From Eonycteris spelaea (Eukaryota > Chordata > Mammalia > Chiroptera > Pteropodidae): a stretch of DNA of 64,000 nt. Location of the stretch: contig PUFA01000021.1 of NCBI GenBank assembly GCA_003508835.1, forward strand, positions 4,256,501 through 4,320,500. The letters are read 5' to 3'. Below are positions 11,701 through 22,800 of this stretch, in pieces. Position 1 is the first letter of the stretch; each line of letters begins with the position of its first letter. Below the pieces are notes generated by a model that saw only the letters and a list, made by a program, of their open reading frames with translations, did no database searches and had not been told where the DNA came from. The translations under genes were made by a program, and so were the position numbers.

Positions 11701-13845
11701 CGCGGTAAGTCAGAGACTGCGCCCCCCCCCCCCGCCGTGCGGCCCGGGTCCAGGGGTATCGCGGCTGCTGAGGTCAGGCCGTCGCCGTGTCCCTTCAGAG
11801 TCGGAGACACTCTGACCCCTTGTGGAAGGCCCCACGTGACCCACGTGATGCGCTACAAGCAGAGACACCGCTGGAACCGAGGGCGAGGCCCCGCCCCGCT
11901 ACGGGGTCCTCGGCGTCACCCAGGAAGGACGGAAACGGGGTGACTGGAGACCGTCAGGCCGCGGGACCTCCAGCCCGCGAATCCGATGTGTGCGTTCCCC
12001 GCGTTTCTTCACTCATTTGCTAAACTGAGAGCTGTCTGTATCCGTTTCACCATATTAAAAACAATAATTTCAGAAAACAGTTTTGCTCATTTTTCGACAA
12101 CATGTCTATCATATCAATCTATAGCATATTCTAAAATACTGGTTGGAAAGCTAAAGTTCAACACCTTATGATATATCCGATTTTAAATTAAAATTGCACC
12201 CGTTAATGTTTGTTTTGAGAACACAGAATGCATCTTTCCTTCCAGCTACCAAATAAAACCGCATTGGGAAAGACGCCAAGGGACGCGCGCGCTGTCACGG
12301 GTAACAAACGCGGACCTGCGCTCTCTAAGGGGCCACGTGATGTAAAGGGACAAAGATTTTAGGGTTCCCTAAACCTCGTTTTGGTGGGTTTGGTTTTTGA
12401 GTAGCGCCCTGGGCATTTCTCCACCCGATTCAAATCCATGCGCGGCGTCTGCCGTGACCGCGACAGTCACCGTCACCTTAGCGATGAACCTCGGCGACCT
12501 TGTCGGTCAGGGGCGTGGCGGACCAGCGGCGCCTGCGCCGCGCCATCGGCCTGCTCCCTACGTAAACGCTGTCACCAGTTTGGGCTTGAATGACAGCCCC
12601 TTTTGCAAGAACCGAAAGCCACGGTCGGGGACGAGGGCGAAGGTCGGAAGAGCGGAGGGGGGAAGGGGACCCGCCGTGGTGGCGCACGTCGTCTGCGCCA
12701 TGGACGCACGGAGACTGAACGGCGTCCGCCTTCGCAGGAGCCCGCGCGGAGGGTCAGCTTGCCCTTGCGCCCGACGCTCCGGGTGTGCAGCCAGGAACGC
12801 TTCCCCATGTCGGCAACGAAGCCACCGTTGCAGCCGGTTCTAGTAATGCCACGAAACGGCCTTCTAATCGGCGGAACGAAGGCAGCGGCGCGGGAGCGGT
12901 GTCGCGTGGCGCCTTCCCGAAACGGGAATTCACAGAAGTGTGGCGAAGGGTTAGATCCGATTCTCTCCAACTGGAAAACAATCCATGGCCACGCTTCGAT
13001 TTCTGTCACGTGGAACCTGTCTGCCCCCTCCATCTGAATGCAAATGAAACAACCTTCCTTGAAAAGTGGGCTCTCTGCACGTGCTGGCTCCTTTCGGACG
13101 CCGCCAGCTCTGGAGGGAAGTATTTACATTTGGCTTTTTTCTACTCCCCAGCAGTGGCTCCTACATTGTTGGTGAGAAATGAGTATTTTGTGAACAAGCA
13201 AACGAATAAGTGAATGAAGACATTGGTTTCTTTAAGGCATATTTATGTTGGTGAGCTTAGAAGTTTTTAAGATAAATCAAAATAAATGTCCATTTTACTG
13301 GTGAAAACATCGATAGAATGAAAGACTTTGAAGCCCACTGTGACCGTTCATCCCGAGGACATCGGTCTTAGCACCTGGCGTCAATTCAAAATGTGTGAGC
13401 TTCTCGCCACGGCGGCTGCTTCCTCTCAGCACCGTGTCAGCCACCTCAAACTTCAGTTTTGGGGGTGTTATTTATTCCTGATGGCACAAGCAAACGCTTA
13501 ACAGTATTTGTCAAATGAGTGGCAACGACACTTCTTTCCTAAGACAGAAACGGAAATAAAATGTGTAACGCACCCGCGAGGTCACACAGAGCCGAGTCTA
13601 GTGTACACTCCTTGCACAAACGAATAAACATCCAGCCCCCCGAGCGGCTGCTGCAGGAAACACACCTTTGCTTCTTTCATAGCACAACTGCTGTGTTGCT
13701 GTAGCATCCAGGATAATCTGTAAAATGGCCATGGACCGTGCCCTGGTTCCTGGGCCGTGATGTTTTAGTCACGCTGTGGCTGGCATCCAGTTTGCTCCTA
13801 ATTTCTCTGCTTACAAAAACATTCCAGCTAATATCTCCGCACCCG
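8776..13845. other. Intergenic sequence, no gene seen
   Basis: AT-rich stretches (8950-9170, 10640-10920, 12010-12260 and 13200-13330) alternate with GC-rich DNA. A C run lies at about 11730-11742. A CpG-dense block at 12400-12920 is listed separately. I recognise no gene or clear repeat in the rest. Confidence 0.5.
12400..12920. other. CpG-dense block, possible orphan CpG island
   Basis: CpG is frequent throughout, with words such as GCGGCGCCTGCGCCGCGCC near 12526-12544 (NRF1-like), GGCGCACGTCG and GGCAGCGGCGCGGGAGC. No homeobox or other domain is visible in the frames crossing it. It could be an unmethylated island or a transcription start of a non-coding RNA. Confidence 0.4.
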
Positions 13846-13849
13846 TGGG

Positions 13850-16110
13850 GTTTCTCACGTGTCTTTTATAAAATTCGCAGAACATTAAATTCACCACGTC
13901 GTCTATTTAAGGTGTGCGATCAGCGGCTTTTAGTGTTCACAGTGGGCTGCGACCATCGCCACAGTTCATCGCCACCCCAAAAGAACTCGCACCCCTTAAG
14001 AAATCGGTCCTCACTTCCCCTTCCCCCGCCTCTGGCAATCACTCATCCATTTCTGCTTCCAGGGGCTTCGCTTTGGGGGACATTTCTATAAATGATATAA
14101 TAGCCGTTTGTGCCCGGCTCCTTTCGCTTGGCATAAGTTCTCAGGTTCCCACGTGTCGTGGCAGACCCCGATGCTCCGCTCTGTCTGTGGCTGAACAATG
14201 TTCCAGCCTCCGGACATCCCGCGCTGCATTCATCCATTCCTTCATCACAGATGTTTGAGTTTTCCACCTTCTGTCTGCCGTGAATAGCGTTCTGTGCACA
14301 TTCACGTATATGCTTTTGTATCTTTGCACTGCTGAGGCTACACCTAGAAGCGGAATCACCGGATCCTCTGGTTGTTCTGTGTTTAACCTACACCACAATG
14401 CGGGCATGTGTCATTGTAAATTTGTCCAAACCCATAGCATGTACTTAGCACCATCTGTTAAAAAGAAAAAAAAAAAAAAAACCTCTTCCCTCGTCATATT
14501 GTCTTTGCTCCTTTATCTTGCGCCTGCTTAATTTATTCCTAAGTATTTTATTCTTTTTGATGTTATTATAAATGGAATTCTATTTATAATTTTATTTCGG
14601 GCTGTCCGTTGATAATAAGCAGAAACATGGCTGATTTGGTAGTTGATCTAGTACCCAGCCACGTCACTGACCCTCTTATTAGCTCTAATTGCTTTTTTTA
14701 CGGGTTCTCTTGGGTTTCTATTTACAGATTATGTGATCTATGCAATGCACGGTGCTGTCCCCATAGAGTAATAGACACAGTTTTGCTTCTTTCTTTCCCA
14801 CGTGGGTGTCTTGTGTTTCCTTTTCCTGACTAATCGCCCTGGCAAGATGCTCAGCATCGGAGAGAGGCAGCGGGAGCAGGTGCCCGCATCTTCTTCTCCA
14901 TCGCAGGAGTTCGAGTCCAGGGAGTCGTCGCTGGGTCATGGGTTGCTGCGTGTTTGTGGGTCCTCTTCATCTTGTTGAGAAACTTGCCCTCTATTTCTAG
15001 TTTATTGAGTGTTTTATCATGAAAAGGTGTTGGATTTTGTCGAATGTTTTTCTGCATCAGTTGATATGATTATTTTCCCCCTTTATTCTGTTAGCGTGAT
15101 GCATGACACAGTTTGGTTTTCGTGTGTTTTAACGCCCTCGTATTCTTGAGATAGATCCCACTGAGTCACTGGTATTACGTCCTCTTAATATGCTGTTGGT
15201 TTGAGCTGCTAATTTTCTGTTGAGGTTTGCGTATCCATATTCTTTTTCGACATCCACAGTTTTCTTTTTCTGATGTATTTGTCTGCTTTGGTATCAGGGT
15301 GGCAGGGATTTCGTGGAATGAGTTAGGCAGCGGTCCCTGATCACATATCGCTGGGATAGTTTGAAAGTGGTCAGTGGAGGGTGCTGGTCCTGGGCATCTC
15401 TTCTTCAGAAGTTTCTCCTGGTCGAGTCACTCTCTTTGTTGCTGGTCTGTCACGATTCGCTCTTCCTTCTTGAGTCAGGTTTGGTGCTATGCATGTTTCC
15501 AGGGACTTGTCCATTCTGTTTAGATTATCTGATTTTTTGACATAGCACTGTTCACAGCGTTCTCTTAGAATTCGTTTTATTTCTGTAAACACGGTAGTGA
15601 TGTCCTGTTAGTCCTGGTTTTGGCAATTGAGTCTTCTATTTCATATTGGTTAGTTCAACAGAAAGCGCATCGATATTTTTATCTTTTCAGAGAACCAGCT
15701 TTTGGCTTCACTGCGTCCCTGCCTTCTCTCCCGTCCGTTGCTCTCCAGTTGAACCTTTAGAATCGCTTTCCTTTCGCCAGCTTCACGCCTCATGTCTTTT
15801 TCTAGTTCCTGAAGGTGCGGGCACTGATCGCCATGAGTTTTCTTCTGATCGCTGTTTTCGCTGCATTGTGCTATTTTCATTCATTTCGAAGTATTTCCTA
15901 AGCCCCTTGCGATCCCTCCATTGACTCATTTTTGGTTTGAGTGTGTTGCGTGATTTCCACACGTGTGTGAATTCCCCAGCTTCCCTTCGGGTATGGACTT
16001 TTCGCTTTGTTCCACTGTGGTTGGGGAAGGTACTGCAGGATTTCAACATTCCTGAACCTATTAAGGCCTGTCCGGTGGTCTCACTCTGGTGCTGCCATGC
16101 CCCAGACAGG
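13850..16110 (-). mobile_element. Ancient L1, 3' untranslated region through ORF2, antisense
   Basis: Read on the + strand, the segment follows the reverse complement of a mammalian L1 (L1M type). An AT-rich 3' UTR part (ACATTAAATTCACCACG, then AGTGTTCACAGTGGGCTGCG) comes first. The ORF2 end follows (CATTCATCCATTCCTTCATC, GCCGTGAATAGCGTTCTG), then the reverse transcriptase region (AGGTGTTGGATTTTGTCGAA, ATATGCTGTTGGTTTGAGC, TTTGGTATCAGGGTGGCAGG). It ends near 16100 within the endonuclease region (TTCCACTGTGGTTGGGG). It is heavily mutated, with many stops, and non-functional. Confidence 0.9.
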
Positions 16111-16129
16111 CCAAGTAGACGCTAGTTCA

Positions 16130-16800
16130 AGGGCATGACGAGAGGATGGCTATTTCTTCATGACAAACTCATTGACCCGCTGGGACAATGGAACATTCCG
16201 AACCAGTGCGCACATACACCACGGCTTCAAATATGTACAGTAAAAGTAGAAAGAATTAAAAGCTCACATACTCAAATCCAGGGTCAGGAAGAGTTTAACA
16301 CGAGACTCTCAGGGATGCTAGGAAAAGCAGACGAAGGCAGACAGATGTAGGAAATGAAAAATGTGCAAACAGCTGGATGTAGGTGACCCGTGGGGAAGAC
16401 TCCTCCCCATGACCGCGGAGTGCACAGGCCACGCCAACCCCTGGGGTCCGGCACGAGGAGCTTTGGCAGCTCGGGCCACAAGCCCGGTCACAACAAAGTG
16501 CAAAGGATCAAGGTCACCCAAAGAATGCTGACTGACCACAGCGCGGCCGAGCTCGGGAGCAGTGACAATGAGACACCGGGAACACCCCCATGCGTCTGGG
16601 GGTCAAGAAGCAGAACCCTGAAGAGTTGAGGGTCAGAGAAGAGGGCGCGACACAAACAGTGGCCATTCAAACCGATGTCATGAACCCCCATCACACACAC
16701 AGTGTACGGCCACCGGGCACAACGCCGAGGACTCACGCGTGAGGAACGAGAAAAGCCGAAAAGAGGTCACTCCCAACTCGCTCAGAGGACGTTCCCGTGC
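16130..16800 (+). mobile_element. Ancient L1 ORF2 fragment, sense, head-to-head with the preceding L1
   Basis: The order GGATGGCTATTTCTTCATGA, GCGCACATACACCACGGCTT, AGGAAGAGTTTAACACGAGA, CTCGGGCCACAAGCCCGGTC, ATGCTGACTGACCACAGC follows L1 ORF2 from the endonuclease domain onward in the sense direction. It overlaps in consensus position with the antisense copy at 13850-16110, so the two form diverged inverted arms. Divergence and frameshifts show a dead copy. Confidence 0.65.
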
Positions 16801-16809
16801 TTGGAGAAG

Positions 16810-19285
16810 TGTCTCGTTTTCTCCATGGGGGCCTATGTTTTCCTCACGAGCACCTCTGCCAGGGACTTCCCAGTTCCAACAGCCAGGACGGCGGCCGGGG
16901 TGAGGACGGGGAGGCCCTGGCCTCAGGGGACATCGGTAAGACCCAGAATCGCGGTAAACAATACTGCAATGTAAGGTTTAAAGACGTAAAAAGCAATACG
17001 CACAGTCAACGATGAATAATTTACCCAGATCTTAGCGACCTGATGGGCATCACTGAGTCCTCCCTTCGCCCAACTGCTAGGCTTTGTGGGTTGAGCGTTT
17101 TTCTGTTTTATCTACGTTTGTTTTTTGGTAGGCTTTATATGTGGTCACACATTAGGCAGACAGAGGTTCGTTGGGTTTGGTCAGTCCTCAGAATGGGGAG
17201 GAGGGCTGTGGAAGTGGCCGGGGCCGGTGCTGCCCTCTGAGAGGTGCCCGCCCACTGGGGACGGGCGTGGTAAGGCCGCTGGGGTCAGGGACGGCGGGCC
17301 TAGGGCGCCCCACGGTCAGGACACCCCAGCAGACATGCCCGGCTGACACAGCCGGCTGGCTCCTGGGGCTGCAGAGGCAGATCTCAGTGTCACACCACCT
17401 GCCAGGCGGGGGCGCCCGGCAGGCGGAACCCAGACCCGAAGCCGGGCCACAGAGCCGAGGGGTGCGTCTGGCAGTCCTGCTCGGGGCGGTGATGCCCCAG
17501 GGGTGCATGGTCCCTGTCCCCCCGCATGGGACGCGATCACCTTCCCCCTCCAGGGGCTCTCAAAGTGTTTTAGACGGATTTTTCTCTTAAAAACCCTCAT
17601 GCGCTTGAAAGCGCACGGAGAGCCTGTTTGGCAAAGGCAACTCCGGAAGACGGCCCGGCCCACAGCGGAAGCGGCTTGCCGGGCACCAGAGGCCACCGCC
17701 AGGAGAACAGAGGCACGCGACGTCCCTGCAGGGAGACGGCGCTGTGTGAAGGTCCTGGGGACCCTCGCTCGAGGCCTCTGGGGTCTGCGAGCACAGGACA
17801 GCGCTTCTCCTGCTCCTTTCCAGACCTCGCCCCTCCCCCCCACACGCTGCGGAGTTTCGAAAATTCCACGATCTGGCGTCGCCCGCTCCCCTTCGCCGGG
17901 TGCTCACAGGACCCACGTTCTTGGGCTGCTGCGCCCAGGTGTTCGGGCCACGACCCGACCCCTCCTCCCTCCGTCCTGCCTCTCCTTGCTGTAAAATCGC
18001 CGGCTCCTGGCAAGCCCTGTTGAAAACGAGGCCGGGGCCGCGCACGGTTTGCGTCGATTCGGGTGAGCCCCGCACCTGGGAAGACGCTGCGTCAAGTGAT
18101 CGCTCCCGGGGCTTCCGGAGCCGGGAAGACGCGGAGAGGAAAGAGTCCCGGTCCAGAAGGAAGGGCGGGGCAGACGGCCACCGGGCGTGCGTCGCCAGCC
18201 TGCACTGGGCAGAGCCTCACCTCGGGGCGTGACATGGACTCGGATGACGCCTCTCCTCGCGGGCCCGTGTCCCCGGCCGGACGTGAGCCCGGGACGGCCC
18301 GGGAAGACCACGACCGTGTCCGCGCGCACAGAGCAGCCCCAGGTGCCGCCTCACTCACCCCGCCGGCCTGTCCGATGGAAGCAGGTCGCTGGTTGGCTGG
18401 CTCAGGAGCCGGCCCTGCAGACACCTGGAGGAAGAGGGTAAATCAGTTCAACACAAAACACGGGGTCACCGACCCACCTGAAGACCCACAGTTTGAAGTT
18501 AAATGAACCCAACACAGCCGTGCAGCATTAGACTATTGTATCTTAATAGTCTGTCACTTTGGTGGGGCCAAGACGGCATTTTGATAGCTGTTTTAAGGCT
18601 GGGGACTCTAGTGCCCCCACGTAAAGCTTCTAACTTGTGCTAAAAGCAACAATGAAATGCAGACAGGGGGATGATGGGAAGGGAAGGAGGGAGGAAGGAG
18701 GAGAGAGGAGAAGCACAGCAGAAACAGTGCCTCCCAGGACCTTTTGCCCTCGCGGACAGTGGGAACCGTGTTCTCTCTTCGGTCAGAAGCTGAGGAAGGA
18801 AATCGTCTCCCCTCTTGCTGGACGTCCATGGTCCATACAACAGCCCCCTCCCCCCTGGGTACTGCCAGCCTCATCCCAGTGCTCCTGGTCCCCTGAGGTC
18901 GGCATCACGCTGCACAAGGCGTGGCGACAGGCCTGCCCCCCGCTCTTTGCGTTGCCACAGCCGTCTCGACTTTCGAACAAGGAGTCCCACGTCTTTGCTC
19001 CTCACGGGCCCTGCGCGTTGCGGAGTGGGCCCCGCCTCAGGCCGCCGGCATGTTGCACGTCCAGGAGCCCCCGTATGTTGACTCACCCACAGCTGCATCC
19101 CCCTCCAGGGGGCCTGCTCTGCGCTCAACCCCCACCACCCCACCCTGAGGGCAGGACCAAGGCGGCGCCCTGCAGCGCAGTCTGGGCAGTTGGCAGAGAA
19201 GCTGGCGTGATGCTGCGTGGCCCGGCACTGCCCAGGACCCGGGCTACCCTGCAGCGCCCGGCTCACCGCTGGGCAGCAGAGGACT
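16810..19285. other. Intergenic GC-rich sequence, no gene seen
   Basis: Unique GC-rich DNA. A purine-rich GGAAGG-type patch lies at 18670-18720. Long frames on both strands (up to about 277 codons at 18637-19470) lack any recognisable domain and run into simple repeats. Confidence 0.5.
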
Positions 19286-19288
19286 TAG

Positions 19289-19340
19289 GAACAACAAAAC
19301 AAAACAAAACAAAACAAACAAAACAAAACAAAACAAAGCA
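19289..19340. repeat. (AAAAC)n microsatellite
   Basis: AACAAAACAAAACAAAAC-type pentanucleotide repeat with one shortened unit. It produces a KQNKTKQ-like artefact in a translated frame. Confidence 0.95.
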
Positions 19341-19344
19341 AAAA

Positions 19345-20060
19345 TCAGAGGAAACGCTTTCCAAACGCCGTCCGCTTGGCGTGGGAGCTTGGAAGCAGCA
19401 GGACCTCCTGTCGCTGTCACTCACGTCGCAGAGTCTCACGGTCGGCCTCGGCTCTCCGTCATGGGAATGAGCAAGTGCCTTTGTGCTGCTGCTTACAGGG
19501 GCAAAAGTCACAATTGTTGATTCAAGGAACCAAGGCCGCCCAGCTCATGAGACAGTAATTTAAGAGATAAAGTAAAACTTAAAGTTTACCTTTAACATAG
19601 CCCAAGGACTTCACACTGAGTGTGGTGACGAGCGGTGGTCCCCATGTTTCGGGAAGATCGGGAGGAACCATTTCAGCTGTGCACGTGAAGACGCGTGCTC
19701 TGCAGGGAGGCCACAGGGCGTGAGATGCCCTGTCCGTGGGGACCGGGGTGTTCTCCTGCAGAGATGCTCGTGAGCTAGGGTGGGCCATGCTCCCTGAGAC
19801 GCCCCTTCCAGATGTGCTTCGTGGGGGAAGTGGGGGAAGAGCTCGGGCACCATACCTAGCACCTTCACAGCCGGCGACAAGGAGACCCAACGGTGGCAGA
19901 TGGGGCCTCTGTCCCCAACCCTGTTCCCGCCTCGGGAGCCACGCACCGGGCAGAGCCCAGGCCAGTTCGGTTCTGTTCAGTTCAGTGTTCCAAGCTCCGT
20001 TGGCTCAGCCTCGCCCGGCAAGGCTTTCGCTGTCCAGCCGGTTGTTCTTGGCGTCCTCTG
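19345..20060. other. Intergenic sequence, no gene seen
   Basis: Unique sequence with no recognised element or reading frame of interest. Confidence 0.5.
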
Positions 20061-20063
20061 GAC

Positions 20064-20371
20064 CAGCACTGTCCAGCAAAGAGAGGATGCAAGCCACAGA
20101 GGTGCTACTAAATGCCCCATGGCCACGTTCATGAGAAGAAATGGGTGAAAGTGACTTTAACAGCATATTTCATGGAGCCCAGCATAGCCAAGATATTGTC
20201 ATTTCAACACACGTTGCTAAACTGTAATTTAGAAGCTTTACGTTTTTTCTGCACTGAGTCTCTGACGTCTAGAATATATGCATCACATGTGGCATGTCCC
20301 ATGTCAGAGCCGTGACATTTCGAGGGCTCAGGGCCACACCTGGCTGGTGGCTGCCATGCTGGACAGCACAG
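20064..20371 (+). mobile_element. Nonautonomous hAT-type DNA transposon copy with terminal inverted repeats
   Basis: The left end CAGCACTGTCCAG and the right end CTGGACAGCACAG are inverted repeats. The flanks CTCTGGAC (20056-20063) and CCCTAGTC (20372-20379) agree at five of eight positions, as an old 8-bp hAT target duplication would. The interior has TCATTTCAACACACG and CTGGTGGCTGCCATGCTGGA, typical of a eutherian-wide MER element of this group. The family name is not certain. A partial copy lies at 22640-22800. Confidence 0.85.
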
Positions 20372-22395
20372 CCCTAGTCAAGTTTATGGTAGGAATGCCT
20401 CGTGTGGTCTTATTTCAAGTATAAAATTATATTAATATGATCTGAAAAAAAATTCCCAACTAATGGATTTATTCCTTCTGGTTTTTTTTTCCCCTTGACT
20501 TCATTGAATTAAATAATAATAATAATAATAATGTGGTGAGAGCCAAGCCCGGGCATTGGGTCAACAATAAAAACAGGAAAGAAAATCAAATTTTAGATGA
20601 ATTAAATAATGTCCAGGCATCACTGGGCACTTCGCTGTTGGAAGGTGCTTCAGGCTCAAAGCGTAAAGGGAGTCGGGGCTCAGCCCCATTCACTGTTATT
20701 TGGGACAACCATGAGGCCATCTGGAGAAAGCGCCAGAACCTGGGGTGAGCACACTCCTGGGAGCAGGTGGCGGCCGCTGGGCCGGGGTGGCCTGAGCCTG
20801 CGGGCGGCCCTGGGGGCTGGCCAAGGCGGACTGCGCCGGCCTGCAGCCCCAGCTGGTTTGGGGACAGCCCGCAGGCTCTGGTGTGACGGCTGGCCGCCTG
20901 GGTTCACTTGCAGAACCATCTCCCCACTGCACTGTTAACAGCGCCCCAAAACAGGACCAGCCAGAGCCAAGGGGCCGGGTCTGCGTCTGCGCCTGCCAGT
21001 CATGGCTGGGGGCCTGGTGGCTGCCCAGTCCAGGGGCCACAGCTGGCCAGTGCGACTTGCAGTTCCCCCTGAAAGCAGACGCCGTGAAGTCAGCAGACGC
21101 CCCGCAGCCTGGGGCCCGAGCATGGTGTCTGGGGCCAGGGACGCGGCGGGACGCCCGTCGGCCTTGCTGCCCAGCTGGCCCCACCCGGGGACGGCCGATC
21201 AGCAGATCCGGTTCCTCCAGCACGTGTAACTGACGGGACCTGGCCCCACACGCAGCAGGGCCCACCCTGTCTGTCGCCCTCACCTAAGGGTGTGCTCAAG
21301 GCTGGCTAAGCCGCCTGCCCCAGGTGGAGAACACACTGCTGAAGCAAAGTGCCCTGTTGGCCAGCGGTTCGAAGTCACCGTTGGACGTCTGCAGATGGAC
21401 AAGGACAATGGAGCATGCACCCACACGAGTGTGGGCTTCCAGGGTGTCACTTGATGGTCACAGCACAGACCCAATAGGGATGCTGGGTGCCGGCAGGACG
21501 CTGAGGCCTCCAGTCCCCAAATGGGGTTGGGGTACCAGGTGCCCCAGGACGTCCTGTGTTTCCCTATGGGGTCAGTGGGTGGGGTCCAGGAGCAATGCTG
21601 AGAGAGTCAGAAATGACCCCACGGAACACAGAATGAGCCCCGTCCGCCTTGCGGGTTCCCAGTCCGCCCCGAGTCGCTGGGAGGAAATCTCAGACGGAGA
21701 CGTGCCCGGGACTGCCGGGAGCCGCCAGCCCGCCCTGGTCCCAGGGGCCGGCGCGTGTTCTCATGTTCTGCCAGGATTTTTAAGAGAAAATTAATAATAC
21801 GTTTGCAAATTAGGGCACCGAAGACATAAGTGATAACAACTGCCAATCTTGTAAAATGAAGACGTAGACAATGCCTCCTTTCTCGCCGGCTGTGGGAATC
21901 TCTCTGAAAGGAACAGCGGGGCACGTTTTCTTGGCAGTTTTTCTCGGGTTGTACCAAAGCCTGTTACAGAGCTGGGGACAACAGTAAAACCTGACGAAAC
22001 ACAGAGATTCTTTATAACAATGGCTTTAAGTGAACACGAAGTAAACTTGTCATTTGACCCTTGCCAACGAGAGACGTCGTGGCCAAGGAGGGACACAGAG
22101 AAGGGGAGCGGGCTCTGCGAGAGCCCTAGGTGCCAAGGCACCAGGTGACGTGGGACCTCATGACCTGGGACCAGGCGATGCTGCCTTATTGCTGGTTGCC
22201 ACCTTGCCTGGGATCAGAACAGGCCCGCACGTCTCAAACCCCCACAGTTTTAGTTTATGTGGTTATACCTACCTGCGTTTTCTGCTATTAAAACTGAGGG
22301 GGAAAATTCAATATTGATTAATTCATGTCCAAGTAACGGTAATACAGCCATGCGTCATAACTGACGGTCTTGACTGCATCCCCTTCTACGTCTTT
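20372..22395. other. Intergenic sequence, no gene seen
   Basis: AT-rich to 20620, including an (AAT)n run at 20513-20533, then GC-rich unique sequence to about 21760. An AT-richer unique stretch at 21770-22050 shows no recognised repeat. Confidence 0.5.
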
Positions 22396-22500
22396 GTTCA
22401 TCCGTTTAAGAACGTAAAAACCATTGTTAGCCCAAAGGCCACACCAAGCAGGTCAGTGGCCTGATTTGGCCCACAGGCCACAGCTCGCCACCCCCCACTC
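22395..22500 (-). mobile_element. hAT-type element fragment, antisense
   Basis: The segment GTTTAAGAACGTAAAAACCA ... GATTTGGCCCACAGGCCACA is the reverse complement of the familiar end of a eutherian hAT element that reads GGCCTGTGGGCCAAATC and AATGGTTTTTACG. The other end is missing or too diverged to see. Confidence 0.65.
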
Positions 22501-22639
22501 TGAGGCTGTGCCACCCAGCTCTGTGACCTCCAGAGCAGCCACGCAGCACTCAGAGTGGCTGGTCTGGACCAAGAAGCACTCTACATGTAAAACACGCAGG
22601 TCCAAAGAATTAGTACCAAAAGGGACGCGAAAGATCTCG

Positions 22640-22800
22640 GTACGTTTTTATTCTAGGTATGTGTTAAAATGACAATATGTTGCATGTACCGGGTTAAATC
22701 AACTTCCTGTTAAAATCAATTTTTTCTGGTTCTTTTTACTTTTCTCAGTGTGACTATGAGAAAATTTAAATTGCCCGCATGGCTGGCGTTCTCTCTCCAG
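22640..22800 (-). mobile_element. hAT-type element fragment, same family as 20064-20371, antisense
   Basis: AAAATGACAATATGTTGC, GGGTTAAATCAACTTCCTG and GTGTGACTATGAGAAAATTT match, in reverse complement, the interior of the family represented at 20064-20371. The terminal inverted repeat is not clearly preserved. Confidence 0.6.

Noticed and set aside
18637..19470. 277-codon plus-strand frame
   Set aside because: It runs into the (AAAAC)n repeat, has no domain, and lacks supporting signals.
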